A stretch of DNA of 64,000 nucleotides, taken from Aestuariivivens marinum (GTDB lineage: Bacteria > Bacteroidota > Bacteroidia > Flavobacteriales > Flavobacteriaceae). Location of the stretch: NCBI RefSeq assembly GCF_022662175.1, contig NZ_JAKMCR010000001.1:992001-1056000 (forward strand). The letters are read 5' to 3'. A program made the position numbers and the translations under genes. Shown here in pieces: positions 8,085-16,320 of this stretch (the first letter of the stretch is position 1; each line of letters starts with the position of its first letter). The notes under the pieces were generated by a model that saw nothing but the letters and a program-made list of their open reading frames with translations, searched no databases and had not been told where the DNA came from.

Positions 8085-9338
8085 TTATAAGTCACTTCTT
8101 TTAACAACAAATAAACCTCTATTTATGTCGCTTATAATAATATTGCCACTTTCAAAGAATGGGTATATACTCCACACTCCGTCATAGCTAGCATTATTAT
8201 GTTCGGGATAGGTGTCGAAAAATCCAATTTCGGTCATGGCATTGCTTGACGCTTCAATATTGCTTATATCAAGCACTCTTAGTCCTGCTGTATAATTGGC
8301 CAAATAGAACGTGTTGCCTTTCACATAACCGTTATGGTCTATGGCTAAGGTTGGGCCATGATAGGTTGACGATAGTACTGGGGAATCCAAATCGGTAAAA
8401 TCGAAAACAAAGGTTGCTGTATTGTTTCCAAAGAACTGCTCATCCAATTCATCACCGAATATAAAATGTGACATATCGTCTGTAAACCATCCTTGATGGG
8501 CGTAGCCTGGATTAGGGTAGCTAACATCTGAGATAAGTTGCGGATTGGATTTATCTGTTACATCTATAATGACTACTGTATTGGATCCAAGGTAATTCCC
8601 GTTGCTACCTATAAAAAGTTGTTTGCCAATATGCTCGGTGTCTGGGCCATTATAGGTCACTACTTGCGCGTCATGAGTATAACCAGAGCCAGCATAACCG
8701 CCTGCGCTTACCGGATTAATGGGGTTTGAAATATCAACAAAAACAACACCTCCATTATATAAATTACACCCTACTAAATATGCCATATCTTCATTTTCAT
8801 TAATGACGACATTATGACAACTTCCAACATCGGTATAAACCATATCTGGAGTAAATATTTCAGGTGGATTAGTAACATTTCGTAAACGTGTTAAATCAAA
8901 AATTTGCATGCCATGATTGTCAGCATTATCGGCAACTATGTAAGCATAGTTGTTGTGAACTTTAATATCGCGCCAATCGTTACTAGTGGTTTGGGTAGGG
9001 AGCTTACCTAGATAAACAAGTTCTTCAGGAGTTGTAATGTCAATAAAGGCAGTGCCGTTATCCAAGCCCATAAGTGCATATTCCCTACCATTGACAGGGT
9101 CTGTCCAACCCCAAGAATCATTTCCCGAATTGGCATTGAATGTCGATAATGGTATTTGGGCCATTAGGTCATAACCATTACAAGGATAAATATCAGCGAA
9201 ACCATTTTCACATTCGAATAAGGCACCAGAAGAAACATCAAGAGAATCAACAGGTTCGTTACTGCAATATTGGAAGCTGATCAATATAAAAACGCATAAA
9301 ATAAAAGTTGATAAAATTTTATTGAGGTTAAATTTCAT
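8085..9338 (-). CDS. Choice-of-anchor B (LVIVD-repeat) family lipoprotein
   Basis: A 417-residue predicted lipoprotein (lipobox FQYC near residue 25). Repeated segments such as AFIDITTPEELVYLGKLP, MQIFDLTRLRN, VVFVDISNPINPVSAGGYA, VVIIDVTDKSNP and LRVLDISNIE are LVIVD-type repeats of a beta-propeller. GSCHNVVINENEDMAYLVGCN and DHNGYVKGNTFYLANY match the choice-of-anchor B family, whose members usually carry a lipid or sorting-signal anchor. It is the first gene of the four-lipoprotein run ending in the MbnH-like cytochrome. A minus-7 box lies just upstream. Its biochemical role is unknown. Confidence 0.85.
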   Translation of the reverse strand: MKFNLNKILSTFILCVFILISFQYCSNEPVDSLDVSSGALFECENGFADIYPCNGYDLMAQIPLSTFNANSGNDSWGWTDPVNGREYALMGLDNGTAFIDITTPEELVYLGKLPTQTTSNDWRDIKVHNNYAYIVADNADNHGMQIFDLTRLRNVTNPPEIFTPDMVYTDVGSCHNVVINENEDMAYLVGCNLYNGGVVFVDISNPINPVSAGGYAGSGYTHDAQVVTYNGPDTEHIGKQLFIGSNGNYLGSNTVVIIDVTDKSNPQLISDVSYPNPGYAHQGWFTDDMSHFIFGDELDEQFFGNNTATFVFDFTDLDSPVLSSTYHGPTLAIDHNGYVKGNTFYLANYTAGLRVLDISNIEASSNAMTEIGFFDTYPEHNNASYDGVWSIYPFFESGNIIISDINRGLFVVKRSDL

Positions 9339-9354
9339 AGGAGGAGTTTTATGT

Positions 9355-9362
9355 CAAATTTA
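9355..9362 (-). promoter_or_regulatory. Candidate minus-7 box for the four-lipoprotein operon
   Basis: On the minus strand the bases read TAAATTTG, a perfect match to the Bacteroidota TAnnTTTG element, 17 bases before the ATG at 9338. No TTG is found at the expected distance upstream, so the call is tentative. It would give a leader of only about ten bases. Confidence 0.45.
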
Positions 9363-9491
9363 ATTGATAATTAGTTATTGACCTTAAAGGATATCAATTT
9401 TAACTAAAAAAAATGCTTAAATATATTCAGTAATGGTTGTAATGTTGGTTAATATCATACTAGAAATAGGTGTTTTATACAAATAGCTTAT

Positions 9492-9499
9492 TATTTTTG
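9492..9499 (+). promoter_or_regulatory. Minus-7 box of thiL, nearly leaderless
   Basis: TATTTTTG matches TAnnTTTG and ends only 4 bases before the thiL ATG at 9504. Transcription would start at or within a few bases of the start codon, so the mRNA would be leaderless or almost so. The upstream partner element is not clear. Confidence 0.45.
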
Positions 9500-9503
9500 C
9501 AGC

Positions 9504-10550
9504 ATGATAGAAGATAAGAACCAAGAAAGGACATCATTAAGTGAGTTGGGTGAGTTTGGTCTGATAGACCATCTTACCAAACATTTCGAAATTAAACAAA
9601 AATCGACCATTAAAAGTATTGGGGATGATGCGGCAGTTTTAAATTTTGAAAACAAAAATGTTGTTGTTACAACCGATTTGCTAGTTGAAGGGGTGCATTT
9701 CGATTTAAGCTATATGCCATTGAAACACTTAGGGTATAAGGCAGTAATGGTTAATTTATCCGATGTTTATGCCATGAATGCTTCTGCTACCCAGATAACG
9801 GTTTCGATTGCAGTGTCCAACAGATTTCCATTGGAAGCCTTAGAAGAATTATATAGAGGTATAGAAACCGCAGCAAGATTGTATAATATTGATGTAGTTG
9901 GTGGCGACACCACTTCTTCCAATACTGGATTGCTAATATCTGTAACAGCTTTTGGTGAATTAAAAAATGATAAAGTGGTTTATAGATCTGGAGCAAAACC
10001 AAATGATTTGTTGATAGTAACAGGAGATTTAGGTGGGGCTTATATGGGATTACAAGTTTTAGAACGAGAAAAAGAAGTTTATAAGGTGAACCCCAACAGT
10101 CAACCCGATTTACAGCCATATACTTATATTGTTGAAAGACAATTGAAGCCCGAAGCTAGAAAAGATATTGTTAATTTGTTTGATGATTTAGATTTAAAAC
10201 CTACAGCAATGATTGATATTAGTGATGGGTTGTCATCTGAAATATTACACATATGCAAGCAAAGTAATGTGGGCTGTGATTTATATGAAAATAAAATTCC
10301 ACTAGATCCTCAAGTAATTTCAGTATGTGAAGAGTTTAATATAGATAGTACAACAGTGGCCTTAAATGGGGGAGAGGATTACGAACTTTTATTTACCATT
10401 TCTCAGGATGATTATCCTAAAATTAAAGCAAACCCTAATTTTACGGTGATTGGTTTTATCACTGAACAAGAAAAAGGGGTGCATTTGGTTACTAGAGCAG
10501 ACACTAAAATTGCTCTAAAAGCTCAAGGGTGGAAAAACTTTAATGCCTAA
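9504..10550 (+). CDS. thiL: Thiamine-monophosphate kinase
   Basis: ThiL phosphorylates thiamine monophosphate to thiamine pyrophosphate, the last step of cofactor synthesis. The 348 residues show the family's metal and nucleotide motifs: GDDAAV near residue 41, TDLLVEGVHFDL near 57, VNLSDVYAMNA near 83, VVGGDTTSS near 130 and MIDISDGLSSE near 236. The N-terminus LSELGEFGLIDHL is also typical. Its last 11 bases overlap convergently with the small zinc-ribbon gene on the other strand. It links to the TPP-riboswitch receptor at 48.9 kb only by pathway. Confidence 0.97.
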   Translation: MIEDKNQERTSLSELGEFGLIDHLTKHFEIKQKSTIKSIGDDAAVLNFENKNVVVTTDLLVEGVHFDLSYMPLKHLGYKAVMVNLSDVYAMNASATQITVSIAVSNRFPLEALEELYRGIETAARLYNIDVVGGDTTSSNTGLLISVTAFGELKNDKVVYRSGAKPNDLLIVTGDLGGAYMGLQVLEREKEVYKVNPNSQPDLQPYTYIVERQLKPEARKDIVNLFDDLDLKPTAMIDISDGLSSEILHICKQSNVGCDLYENKIPLDPQVISVCEEFNIDSTTVALNGGEDYELLFTISQDDYPKIKANPNFTVIGFITEQEKGVHLVTRADTKIALKAQGWKNFNA

Positions 10551-10782
10551 AAACCAATAATTCAGGATGCTGTTTTTGACGCTTTAAAAGACGTTTACAA
10601 TGAATATCCTCTAAAAGAGCATTTATCTCTCTAAGGTTTGGGGTTAGTTCAGTTATATTTCCTGATTGATCAGTAGTAAATTGTTTATTACAGTTTATGC
10701 ATTTAAACTCTTTTACGTGGCGTGTAACATGCTTGGTTATTTTGAACTCATGTCCAAATAACGAGCAGTAAAATTTTTTCAT
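10540..10782 (-). CDS. Small zinc-ribbon-like protein (DUF1660-like), paralog A
   Basis: An 80-residue protein starting MKKFYCSLFGHEFKITKHV, then TRHVKEFKCINCNKQFTTD and a basic helical tail. The CINC pair plus the Cys and His of YCSLFGH could form one zinc site. The order FGH, V(T)RHVKE(F/Y)KC, C and TT resembles small phage-type DUF1660 proteins; I hold that loosely. It is 75 bases downstream of a clear paralog on the same strand and overlaps the 3' end of thiL by 11 bases. Function is unknown; nucleic-acid binding is a guess. Confidence 0.72.
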   Translation of the reverse strand: MKKFYCSLFGHEFKITKHVTRHVKEFKCINCNKQFTTDQSGNITELTPNLREINALLEDIHCKRLLKRQKQHPELLVFRH

Positions 10783-10857
10783 ATTTTTATGTGCTATTAA
10801 CTCTTTCTTTGAAAGGGAGTTAAAGGTAAAAAAAAATGTGTGATTTACAAAAGCAAT

Positions 10858-11124
10858 TTAAGCAGCGCTAGTGTTGTATGTTTTTTGTCTAATCTTGCTC
10901 AATTTTCTACTGTACATTAACTCTAATACAGCATTAATTTCTTTAAAAGTAGAGGTGAGTTCAGTGAGCTTGCCATTGCTATTGGTTGTTAATTCCTTCT
11001 TGCAATGGCAACATTTGTATTCTTTAACATGCCGGGTAACCTTTTTGGATACTTGATAATCATGCCCAAAAAAGCTGCAGTACATTTTTGAAAAAAAAGT
11101 AGGTTTATTAGTAGTTTTTTTCAT
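10858..11124 (-). CDS. Small zinc-ribbon-like protein (DUF1660-like), paralog B
   Basis: An 88-residue paralog of the neighbouring gene. Shared blocks are YCS(L/F)FGH, K.VTRHVKE(F/Y)KC..C.K, TT(D/N)..G..TELT and (R/K)EINA(L/V)LE. It has 12 extra residues at the start (MKKTTNKPTFFSK) and a KCCHCKK metal-binding centre. The tandem arrangement points to a local duplication followed by strong divergence outside the core. No partner gene suggests a role. Confidence 0.72.
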   Translation of the reverse strand: MKKTTNKPTFFSKMYCSFFGHDYQVSKKVTRHVKEYKCCHCKKELTTNSNGKLTELTSTFKEINAVLELMYSRKLSKIRQKTYNTSAA

Positions 11125-11185
11125 GGCGTTAAATTTAAGGCACTATAAACATAGAAAAAAAAAACATATTTTCGTTAAAATGCAA

Positions 11186-11962
11186 TTATTTTTCGATGAA
11201 ATGCATAAAATTTTGAAAGAAACTAACTTCATTTTCAATAAAACTCATGTGACCATCTGGGAATTCTACAACTTCTATGTTTACTGTACGGGCTTCCTTA
11301 AATAAGGAATTATAATCTAATACAGGATCTTTTATGCTAATAAACATTGCTTTTTTATGTTGAAATTGACTAAGAGTTTTGTTTCTATTTTTCCTTATTT
11401 TCATACCTTCAAGGGCGGCAACTATTCCTTGTAAAGGTGTTTTTAATGCTTCTATAGTTATTTGTTCAATAGTATTAGCGTGTTTGGATTTAGTTTCAGG
11501 ATTAAACAAATTGGCAATCGCAATTCGAATAAATGTTTTATGGTCATGCTTAACGGCAGTTATGGCCCTGTCCCTATTTTGTTTACGTTCTTCACTATCT
11601 GATTGGGAAGTTGAGTTCACCAGTAATAGTCCGTCAACATATTCTGGATATTTTTCAGCCAAAGCCAAAGCGACATAGCCTCCCATAGAATGTCCTGCAA
11701 CGGTATATGTTTTAATATTAAGTTTACTTATAACAGCATTTACAGCTTCGGCCATCTGTTCCATAGTATGGATATAACCCATGCATTCTGTTTGTCCGTG
11801 GCCTAATAAATCAATACAAATAATCCTGTTTTGATTTTTTAGTACATTTATAAGCGGATACCATATTGTTGAATTTTCTAAAAAGCCATGTAGCAAAACA
11901 ATAGTTTTGCCTATGCCATCATCAGTATAAAAAACAGAAGTGTTTTTGTACTTTAAAATCAC
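11186..11962 (-). CDS. Alpha/beta hydrolase
   Basis: A 258-residue alpha/beta-hydrolase fold enzyme with no signal peptide. The oxyanion segment LLHGFLENSTIW is at residues 23-34 and DLLGHGQTE at 51-59. The nucleophile elbow GHSMGG puts Ser92 in place, and the terminal GHMSF gives the catalytic His. The nucleophile motif and length resemble esterase or MenH-like members, but substrate cannot be assigned. It overlaps the upstream ACT-like gene by 4 bases (ATGA type), so the two are probably translationally coupled. Confidence 0.9.
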   Translation of the reverse strand: MILKYKNTSVFYTDDGIGKTIVLLHGFLENSTIWYPLINVLKNQNRIICIDLLGHGQTECMGYIHTMEQMAEAVNAVISKLNIKTYTVAGHSMGGYVALALAEKYPEYVDGLLLVNSTSQSDSEERKQNRDRAITAVKHDHKTFIRIAIANLFNPETKSKHANTIEQITIEALKTPLQGIVAALEGMKIRKNRNKTLSQFQHKKAMFISIKDPVLDYNSLFKEARTVNIEVVEFPDGHMSFIENEVSFFQNFMHFIEK

Positions 11963-12615
11963 GATTTCACTTTCTTAATAGCTGTAAACGCTTTATCAAC
12001 ATAATCATCCTCTACCAAAATAGTAAACTCGTTGGTTGTAGAAAGTACCTCGTAAAGGACAACGCCCTCCCAAGCCAAGCGTTTAAAAAAATGATAATAT
12101 AAGCCTGCAATTTTTGAGTTGTCCTCTGGTAAGTTTATGCTAATGGCAGTGAGCCCATCTTGAATAGCTAAAAACAATTCTTTTTTGAAATGTTCTAAAA
12201 CAAAGTCTTTTAAACTACTGGAAATAATAATATTGCTTTCATGGATACCGCGCGTAAAAGTATAGAATAGCTTAGATTCCTGATTAATGCGATTCAAAAC
12301 CTTGGCATGGCTATCTATAAGAGTGTCTGAATTTTTTACTGTAAAATCTGTTAGGTTAGATCTTACTGTTATATCACCCAAATTTTGAATGACACGTTTC
12401 ATTTTAACCGAATTGGACAACGCAGGCGGTGGGCTATAGCGTCTAAGCGCCATCATAATAGCTCCAGGTTTCACATCTTTTTTAAGCATTTTACTAATAG
12501 GTTCTGTCAATTCAATAGCTAAAGCACTAAAGTTGATAATGTTTCTTGACAATGCTTCCTCTAGATAAGGTTGCGAAATAATAATATCTTCAACGCAGTT
12601 AGATACAGTTTTCAT
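11959..12615 (-). CDS. ACT-domain-like protein of unknown function, divergent from lysC
   Basis: A 218-residue soluble protein. The N-terminal part (about 1-70) is helical with LKKDVKPGAIMMALRRYSP. The C-terminal half has two segments, SNIIISSSLKDFVLEHFKK and GLTAISINLPEDNSKIAGLYYHFFKRLAWEG followed by STTNEFTILVEDDYVDKAF. The latter resembles an aspartokinase ACT pair (TAIxI, GFL, SE, tail). It is transcribed divergently from lysC, 112 bases away, and coupled to an alpha/beta hydrolase. A regulatory amino-acid-sensing role is inference from fold-like pattern and context. Confidence 0.72.
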   Translation of the reverse strand: MKTVSNCVEDIIISQPYLEEALSRNIINFSALAIELTEPISKMLKKDVKPGAIMMALRRYSPPPALSNSVKMKRVIQNLGDITVRSNLTDFTVKNSDTLIDSHAKVLNRINQESKLFYTFTRGIHESNIIISSSLKDFVLEHFKKELFLAIQDGLTAISINLPEDNSKIAGLYYHFFKRLAWEGVVLYEVLSTTNEFTILVEDDYVDKAFTAIKKVKS

Positions 12616-12682
12616 AAGGCATTTATAATATGTTAACTATTTAACATTATGTGTAAATGTAAACTTTTTTTTTAATAAATAG

Positions 12683-12711
12683 TTGCTATGTGAATTTGGA
12701 TTTTAATTTTG
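12683..12711 (+). promoter_or_regulatory. Promoter of lysC
   Basis: TTG at 12683-12685, an 18-base spacer, then TAATTTTG at 12704-12711 match the Bacteroidota promoter form. The expected start lies about 10 bases before the lysC ATG at 12728. A short inverted repeat (TGTTAA / TTAACA) lies further upstream at about 12632-12647, between the divergent genes. Confidence 0.65.
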
Positions 12712-12727
12712 TTTCAAATTTTTAATA

Positions 12728-14050
12728 ATGAAAGTATTAAAGTTTGGGGGAACATCTGTAGGTACTGTTAAGAATATGCAGCATGTTAAGGATATTATTA
12801 CAGATGGCACGAAGAAAATTGTGGTGTTGTCTGCAATGTCTGGTACTACAAATACATTGGTTTCTATTGCTAGTGATATTTTGAATAAAACACCTAACCA
12901 AGCTGTAGACACAATTAATAAGATGCATGAGTCTTATTTTATTGTAATAGATGAACTACTAATAGATGTTTCATTTAATAGTGATGCAAAAAATTATGCT
13001 ACCGAAATTTTTAATTTTTTATTGGAAGCTACTTATTTAGAGTATTCTAAAAATTTAGAAAATAAAATTTTAGCACAAGGTGAGTTACTTTCAACTTATA
13101 TGTTTAATGCATATTTAAAGCAAGAGGGAATAAGTTCTTCGTTGTTACCGGCATTGGATTTTATGAGAATTAATAGTGCCAAAGAACCAGATTTGGTCTC
13201 AATAAAAGAAAAATTTGGAAGAGTGTTAGAAACTACTCCAGAATCAGATATATATATTACACAAGGGTTTATTTGTTTAGATGAAAATGATGATGTATCC
13301 AATCTACAGCGTGGCGGGAGTGATTATACAGCTACTATTATTGGTGCGGTGATTCATGCTGAAGAGGTACAGATCTGGACGGATATTGATGGAATGCATA
13401 ATAACGATCCAAGATTTGTTGAAAATACCCATCCTATTTCAAACCTGTCCTTTGATGAAGCTGCCGAATTAGCCTATTTTGGAGCAAAAATATTGCATCC
13501 GCAAACAGTGTTGCCCGTTAGGGAAGATAGTATACCCGTGCGTTTAAAAAATACTATGGATCCTGCTGCCGATGGCACGTTGATTTCTAGCGATACCTCG
13601 GAAAATGGAATCAAGGCTATAGCTGCAAAAGATAATATTACAGCCATAAAAATTAAATCTGGACGCATGCTTCAAGCCTATGGATTTTTAAAGAAAGTCT
13701 TTGAAGTTTTCGAGACTTATGAGACCTCCATAGATATGATTACTACATCAGAAGTGGCAGTATCATTAACAATTGATGATGATAAAAACTTAGATAGAAT
13801 TGTTTCAGAACTCGAAAAGATTGCATCTATTGAAGTGGATAAGAACCAAACTATTGTGTGTTTGGTAGGACATTCCATTGTTAGCCATGACAGTACCTTT
13901 AAGCTATTTCAAATATTACAGGATGTAAAAATTAGAATGATCTCCTACGGAGGTAGCAGAAATAATATTTCTTTGCTTATAAATTCTAATGATAAGATTA
14001 CTACGCTGAACAAACTAAACGATTATTTATTTGAATTAGTCACTCTTTAA
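12728..14050 (+). CDS. lysC: Aspartate kinase (monofunctional)
   Basis: Phosphorylates aspartate, the first step toward lysine, threonine and methionine. The 440-residue protein has the N-terminal kinase motif MKVLKFGGTSVG, RGGSDYTATIIG near residue 194, EVQIWTDIDGMHNNDPR near 213 and AYFGAKILHPQT near 250. Two ACT domains follow at about 300-440 (ITAIKIKSGRMLQAYGFL, then TIVCLVGHSIV). There is no homoserine dehydrogenase domain. A strong promoter and a downstream bidirectional terminator make it a single-gene unit. Feedback control through the ACT domains is expected. Confidence 0.95.
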   Translation: MKVLKFGGTSVGTVKNMQHVKDIITDGTKKIVVLSAMSGTTNTLVSIASDILNKTPNQAVDTINKMHESYFIVIDELLIDVSFNSDAKNYATEIFNFLLEATYLEYSKNLENKILAQGELLSTYMFNAYLKQEGISSSLLPALDFMRINSAKEPDLVSIKEKFGRVLETTPESDIYITQGFICLDENDDVSNLQRGGSDYTATIIGAVIHAEEVQIWTDIDGMHNNDPRFVENTHPISNLSFDEAAELAYFGAKILHPQTVLPVREDSIPVRLKNTMDPAADGTLISSDTSENGIKAIAAKDNITAIKIKSGRMLQAYGFLKKVFEVFETYETSIDMITTSEVAVSLTIDDDKNLDRIVSELEKIASIEVDKNQTIVCLVGHSIVSHDSTFKLFQILQDVKIRMISYGGSRNNISLLINSNDKITTLNKLNDYLFELVTL

Positions 14051-14078
14051 ATACCCGAAAATTAGTTTTGTTCCGATA

Positions 14079-14104
14079 AAAAGGGGTGCTTAAGCACCCC
14101 TTTT
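14079..14104. terminator. Bidirectional terminator between lysC and pepP-like gene
   Basis: A perfect 26-base palindrome: AAAAGGGGTGC then TTAA at the centre, mirrored to GCACCCCTTTT, with T runs on both strands. It separates two convergent genes and should stop transcription both ways. Confidence 0.9.
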
Positions 14105-14111
14105 ATATTTT

Positions 14112-15404
14112 TTAAGAATTCATAAGGTCTTCAATCTCGTCGGCTTCAATAGGAATGTTACGCATCAAGTTAAAGGGCTCGCCATGTTCTTGAATAACCA
14201 CATCGTCCTCTAGACGTATACCGAAACCTTCATCTGGAATGTATATAGCAGGTTCTACAGTAAAAACCATATTTGGTTGCATGGGTTCGGTTAAGATACC
14301 GTAGTCATGTGTGTCTAGTCCCATATGATGGCTGGTACCATGCATAAAATATGTTTTATAAGCTGGCCAATCGGGATTTTCGTTTTGCACATCGGCTTTG
14401 TCCAATAAGCCTAAAAGAAGTAATTCGCTGGTCATTAATTTACCAACTTCAACATGGTAAGCTGCCCAATCGGTTCCTGGGATTAACATTTTGGTAGCTT
14501 CGATTTTAATCCTATTTACTGCGTTATAGACGGCTTTTTGTCTTTTATTAAAACGACCAGAAACAGGTATGGTTCGGGTCATATCACTAGAATAATTAGC
14601 ATATTCGGCACCTATATCCATTAAAATTAAATCGCCTGCTTTACATTGTTGGTTGTTTTCTATATAGTGTAACACATTTGCATTATTACCAGAAGCAACT
14701 ATTGGTGTATAAGCGAATTTTTTAGAGCGGTTGTTTAAAAATTCATGTATGAACTCTGCTTCAATTTCAAATTCCCAGACATTGGGTTTTACAAAATTTA
14801 AAACACGCCTAAACCCTTTTTCGGTAATGTCACATGCTTTTTGAATCAAATCAATTTCTATAGGATCTTTAACCGATCTTAAGCGTTGTAAAATAGGCGC
14901 GCTTTTGGCGACGCTATGGGCTGGATATTTTTCTTTTAACCACTTGGTGTATCGGTCTTCTCTAGTTTCGGTTTCAACATTAGCACGATAGTGTTCGTTG
15001 GTGTTTATGTATACTGTGTCGCATTGTGTCATGAGTTCGAACATGATTTTTTCCATGTCTTGTAACCAATACACTGTTTTTATACCGCTAACCTGAAAAG
15101 CTTTATCCTTAGTTAGTTTTTCACCCTCCCAGATGGCAATATGCTCATTGGTTTCTCTTAGAAACAATATTTCACGATGTTTTTCTTTAGGACAATCTGG
15201 AAATAAAACTAATATACTTTCTTCTTGGTCTACTCCGCTTAAATAAAAGATATCGCGATGTTGTTCAAAAGGCATGGTGCTATCGGCACTAATAGGATAG
15301 ATATCGTTCGAGTTAAAAACGGCCAAGCTATTAGGCTTCATTTTTGCCGTAAAGTTTTTGCGGTTTTTAATAAATAACTGATTGTTTATAGGGTAATATT
15401 TCAT
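14112..15404 (-). CDS. Aminopeptidase P family protein (Xaa-Pro aminopeptidase)
   Basis: M24B metallopeptidase that removes an N-terminal residue preceding proline. The 430 residues comprise an N-terminal creatinase-like domain (1-165) and a pita-bread catalytic domain. Dimetal ligands are visible: Asp in LMDIGAEYANYSSDMTR (two Asp), His in HGTSHHMGLDTHD, Glu in FTVEPAIYIP and Glu in GIRLEDDVV. There is no signal peptide, so it acts in the cytoplasm, probably in peptide turnover. Length is close to bacterial PepP. It is a single gene bounded by the shared terminator. Confidence 0.93.
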   Translation of the reverse strand: MKYYPINNQLFIKNRKNFTAKMKPNSLAVFNSNDIYPISADSTMPFEQHRDIFYLSGVDQEESILVLFPDCPKEKHREILFLRETNEHIAIWEGEKLTKDKAFQVSGIKTVYWLQDMEKIMFELMTQCDTVYINTNEHYRANVETETREDRYTKWLKEKYPAHSVAKSAPILQRLRSVKDPIEIDLIQKACDITEKGFRRVLNFVKPNVWEFEIEAEFIHEFLNNRSKKFAYTPIVASGNNANVLHYIENNQQCKAGDLILMDIGAEYANYSSDMTRTIPVSGRFNKRQKAVYNAVNRIKIEATKMLIPGTDWAAYHVEVGKLMTSELLLLGLLDKADVQNENPDWPAYKTYFMHGTSHHMGLDTHDYGILTEPMQPNMVFTVEPAIYIPDEGFGIRLEDDVVIQEHGEPFNLMRNIPIEADEIEDLMNS

Positions 15405-15589
15405 CTGTTTTAAAAATTTTAATTATTTCGGTGGTTAAAAAAATTAAATTTATTTATGTTCATATCATTATGATATCAGCTTATTAGAGTCTAAAATTAA
15501 GCAAACTCATGGTACTAAAGTAAAATTCTTGGGATTTCTTAATAATTATTTAAGAATCATTCTAAATAGCAAAAACATGACATACGTAA

Positions 15590-15621
15590 TTTGTCTATAA
15601 ATGTGGTCATAACTACATTTG
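15590..15621 (+). promoter_or_regulatory. Promoter of the sdhCAB operon
   Basis: TTTG at 15590-15593, a 20-base spacer and TACATTTG at 15614-15621 fit the Bacteroidota promoter consensus. The predicted start is about 20 bases before the sdhC ATG at 15650. The remaining 245-base gap between pepP-like and sdhC shows no other clear element. Confidence 0.7.
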
Positions 15622-15649
15622 TAGATCTTTAAAAACTAACTTTAAAATA

Positions 15650-16309
15650 ATGAGCGGATTTTTTAAATCTTCGATTGGAAGAAAGGTAGCTATGGCGCTT
15701 TCTGCATTCTTCCTAATGTTTTTCTTAATTATTCATTTAGCGGTAAATATTACTTCTTTGTTTAGTGAAAATTTGTTCAACGAACTATCGCATTTTATGG
15801 GAACAAATCCTTTAGTGCAATTGGTTTTACAGCCAGTTTTAATTTTTGGTGTTGTTTTCCATTTTGTAATGGGCTTTATTTTAGAATTAAAAAATAAAAA
15901 GGCCCAAGGTGTAGCTTATGCCAGGAACAATGGAGCAGCTAATTCTACTTGGATGAGTCGAAATATGATTTACAGTGGACTAGTAATTTTAGCTTTTTTG
16001 GTAGTCCATTTTGCAGATTTTTGGGTTCATGAAATCAATGTAAAATATATTAATGTTCAACCTGAAGACCCTTCGCGGTATTATCATGAATTGGTCGAAA
16101 AGTTTTTGCCTATGTGGAGAGTGACTGCTTATGTAGTAGCATTTATTCTTTTAGGACTGCACTTAGCCCACGGTTTTACTTCGGCATTTCAATCTATGGG
16201 TTCAACTGCTGGTAGAAAAGCAACATTGCAAAAACTTGGTAAAGTATATTCTATTGTCATTCCATTAGGATTTATAGTTATTGCTTTATTTCATCATTTT
16301 AACCATTAA
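15650..16309 (+). CDS. sdhC: Succinate dehydrogenase cytochrome b subunit
   Basis: Membrane anchor of a type B succinate:menaquinone oxidoreductase. The 219 residues form about five transmembrane helices (near 10-33, 58-78, 105-125, 155-175, 195-215). Histidines within or beside the helices, such as [25 protein letters not shown] and GLHLAHGF, are positioned to ligate two b haems. It is first in the sdhCAB operon, 11 bases ahead of sdhA. A single fused cytochrome b subunit of this kind is normal for Bacteroidota. Confidence 0.95.
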   Translation: MSGFFKSSIGRKVAMALSAFFLMFFLIIHLAVNITSLFSENLFNELSHFMGTNPLVQLVLQPVLIFGVVFHFVMGFILELKNKKAQGVAYARNNGAANSTWMSRNMIYSGLVILAFLVVHFADFWVHEINVKYINVQPEDPSRYYHELVEKFLPMWRVTAYVVAFILLGLHLAHGFTSAFQSMGSTAGRKATLQKLGKVYSIVIPLGFIVIALFHHFNH

Positions 16310-16320
16310 TCTTAATAAAA

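Noticed and set aside
9787-10119. 110-codon frame antisense to thiL
   Set aside because: Hydrophobic only because of reverse reading of thiL codons; no support.
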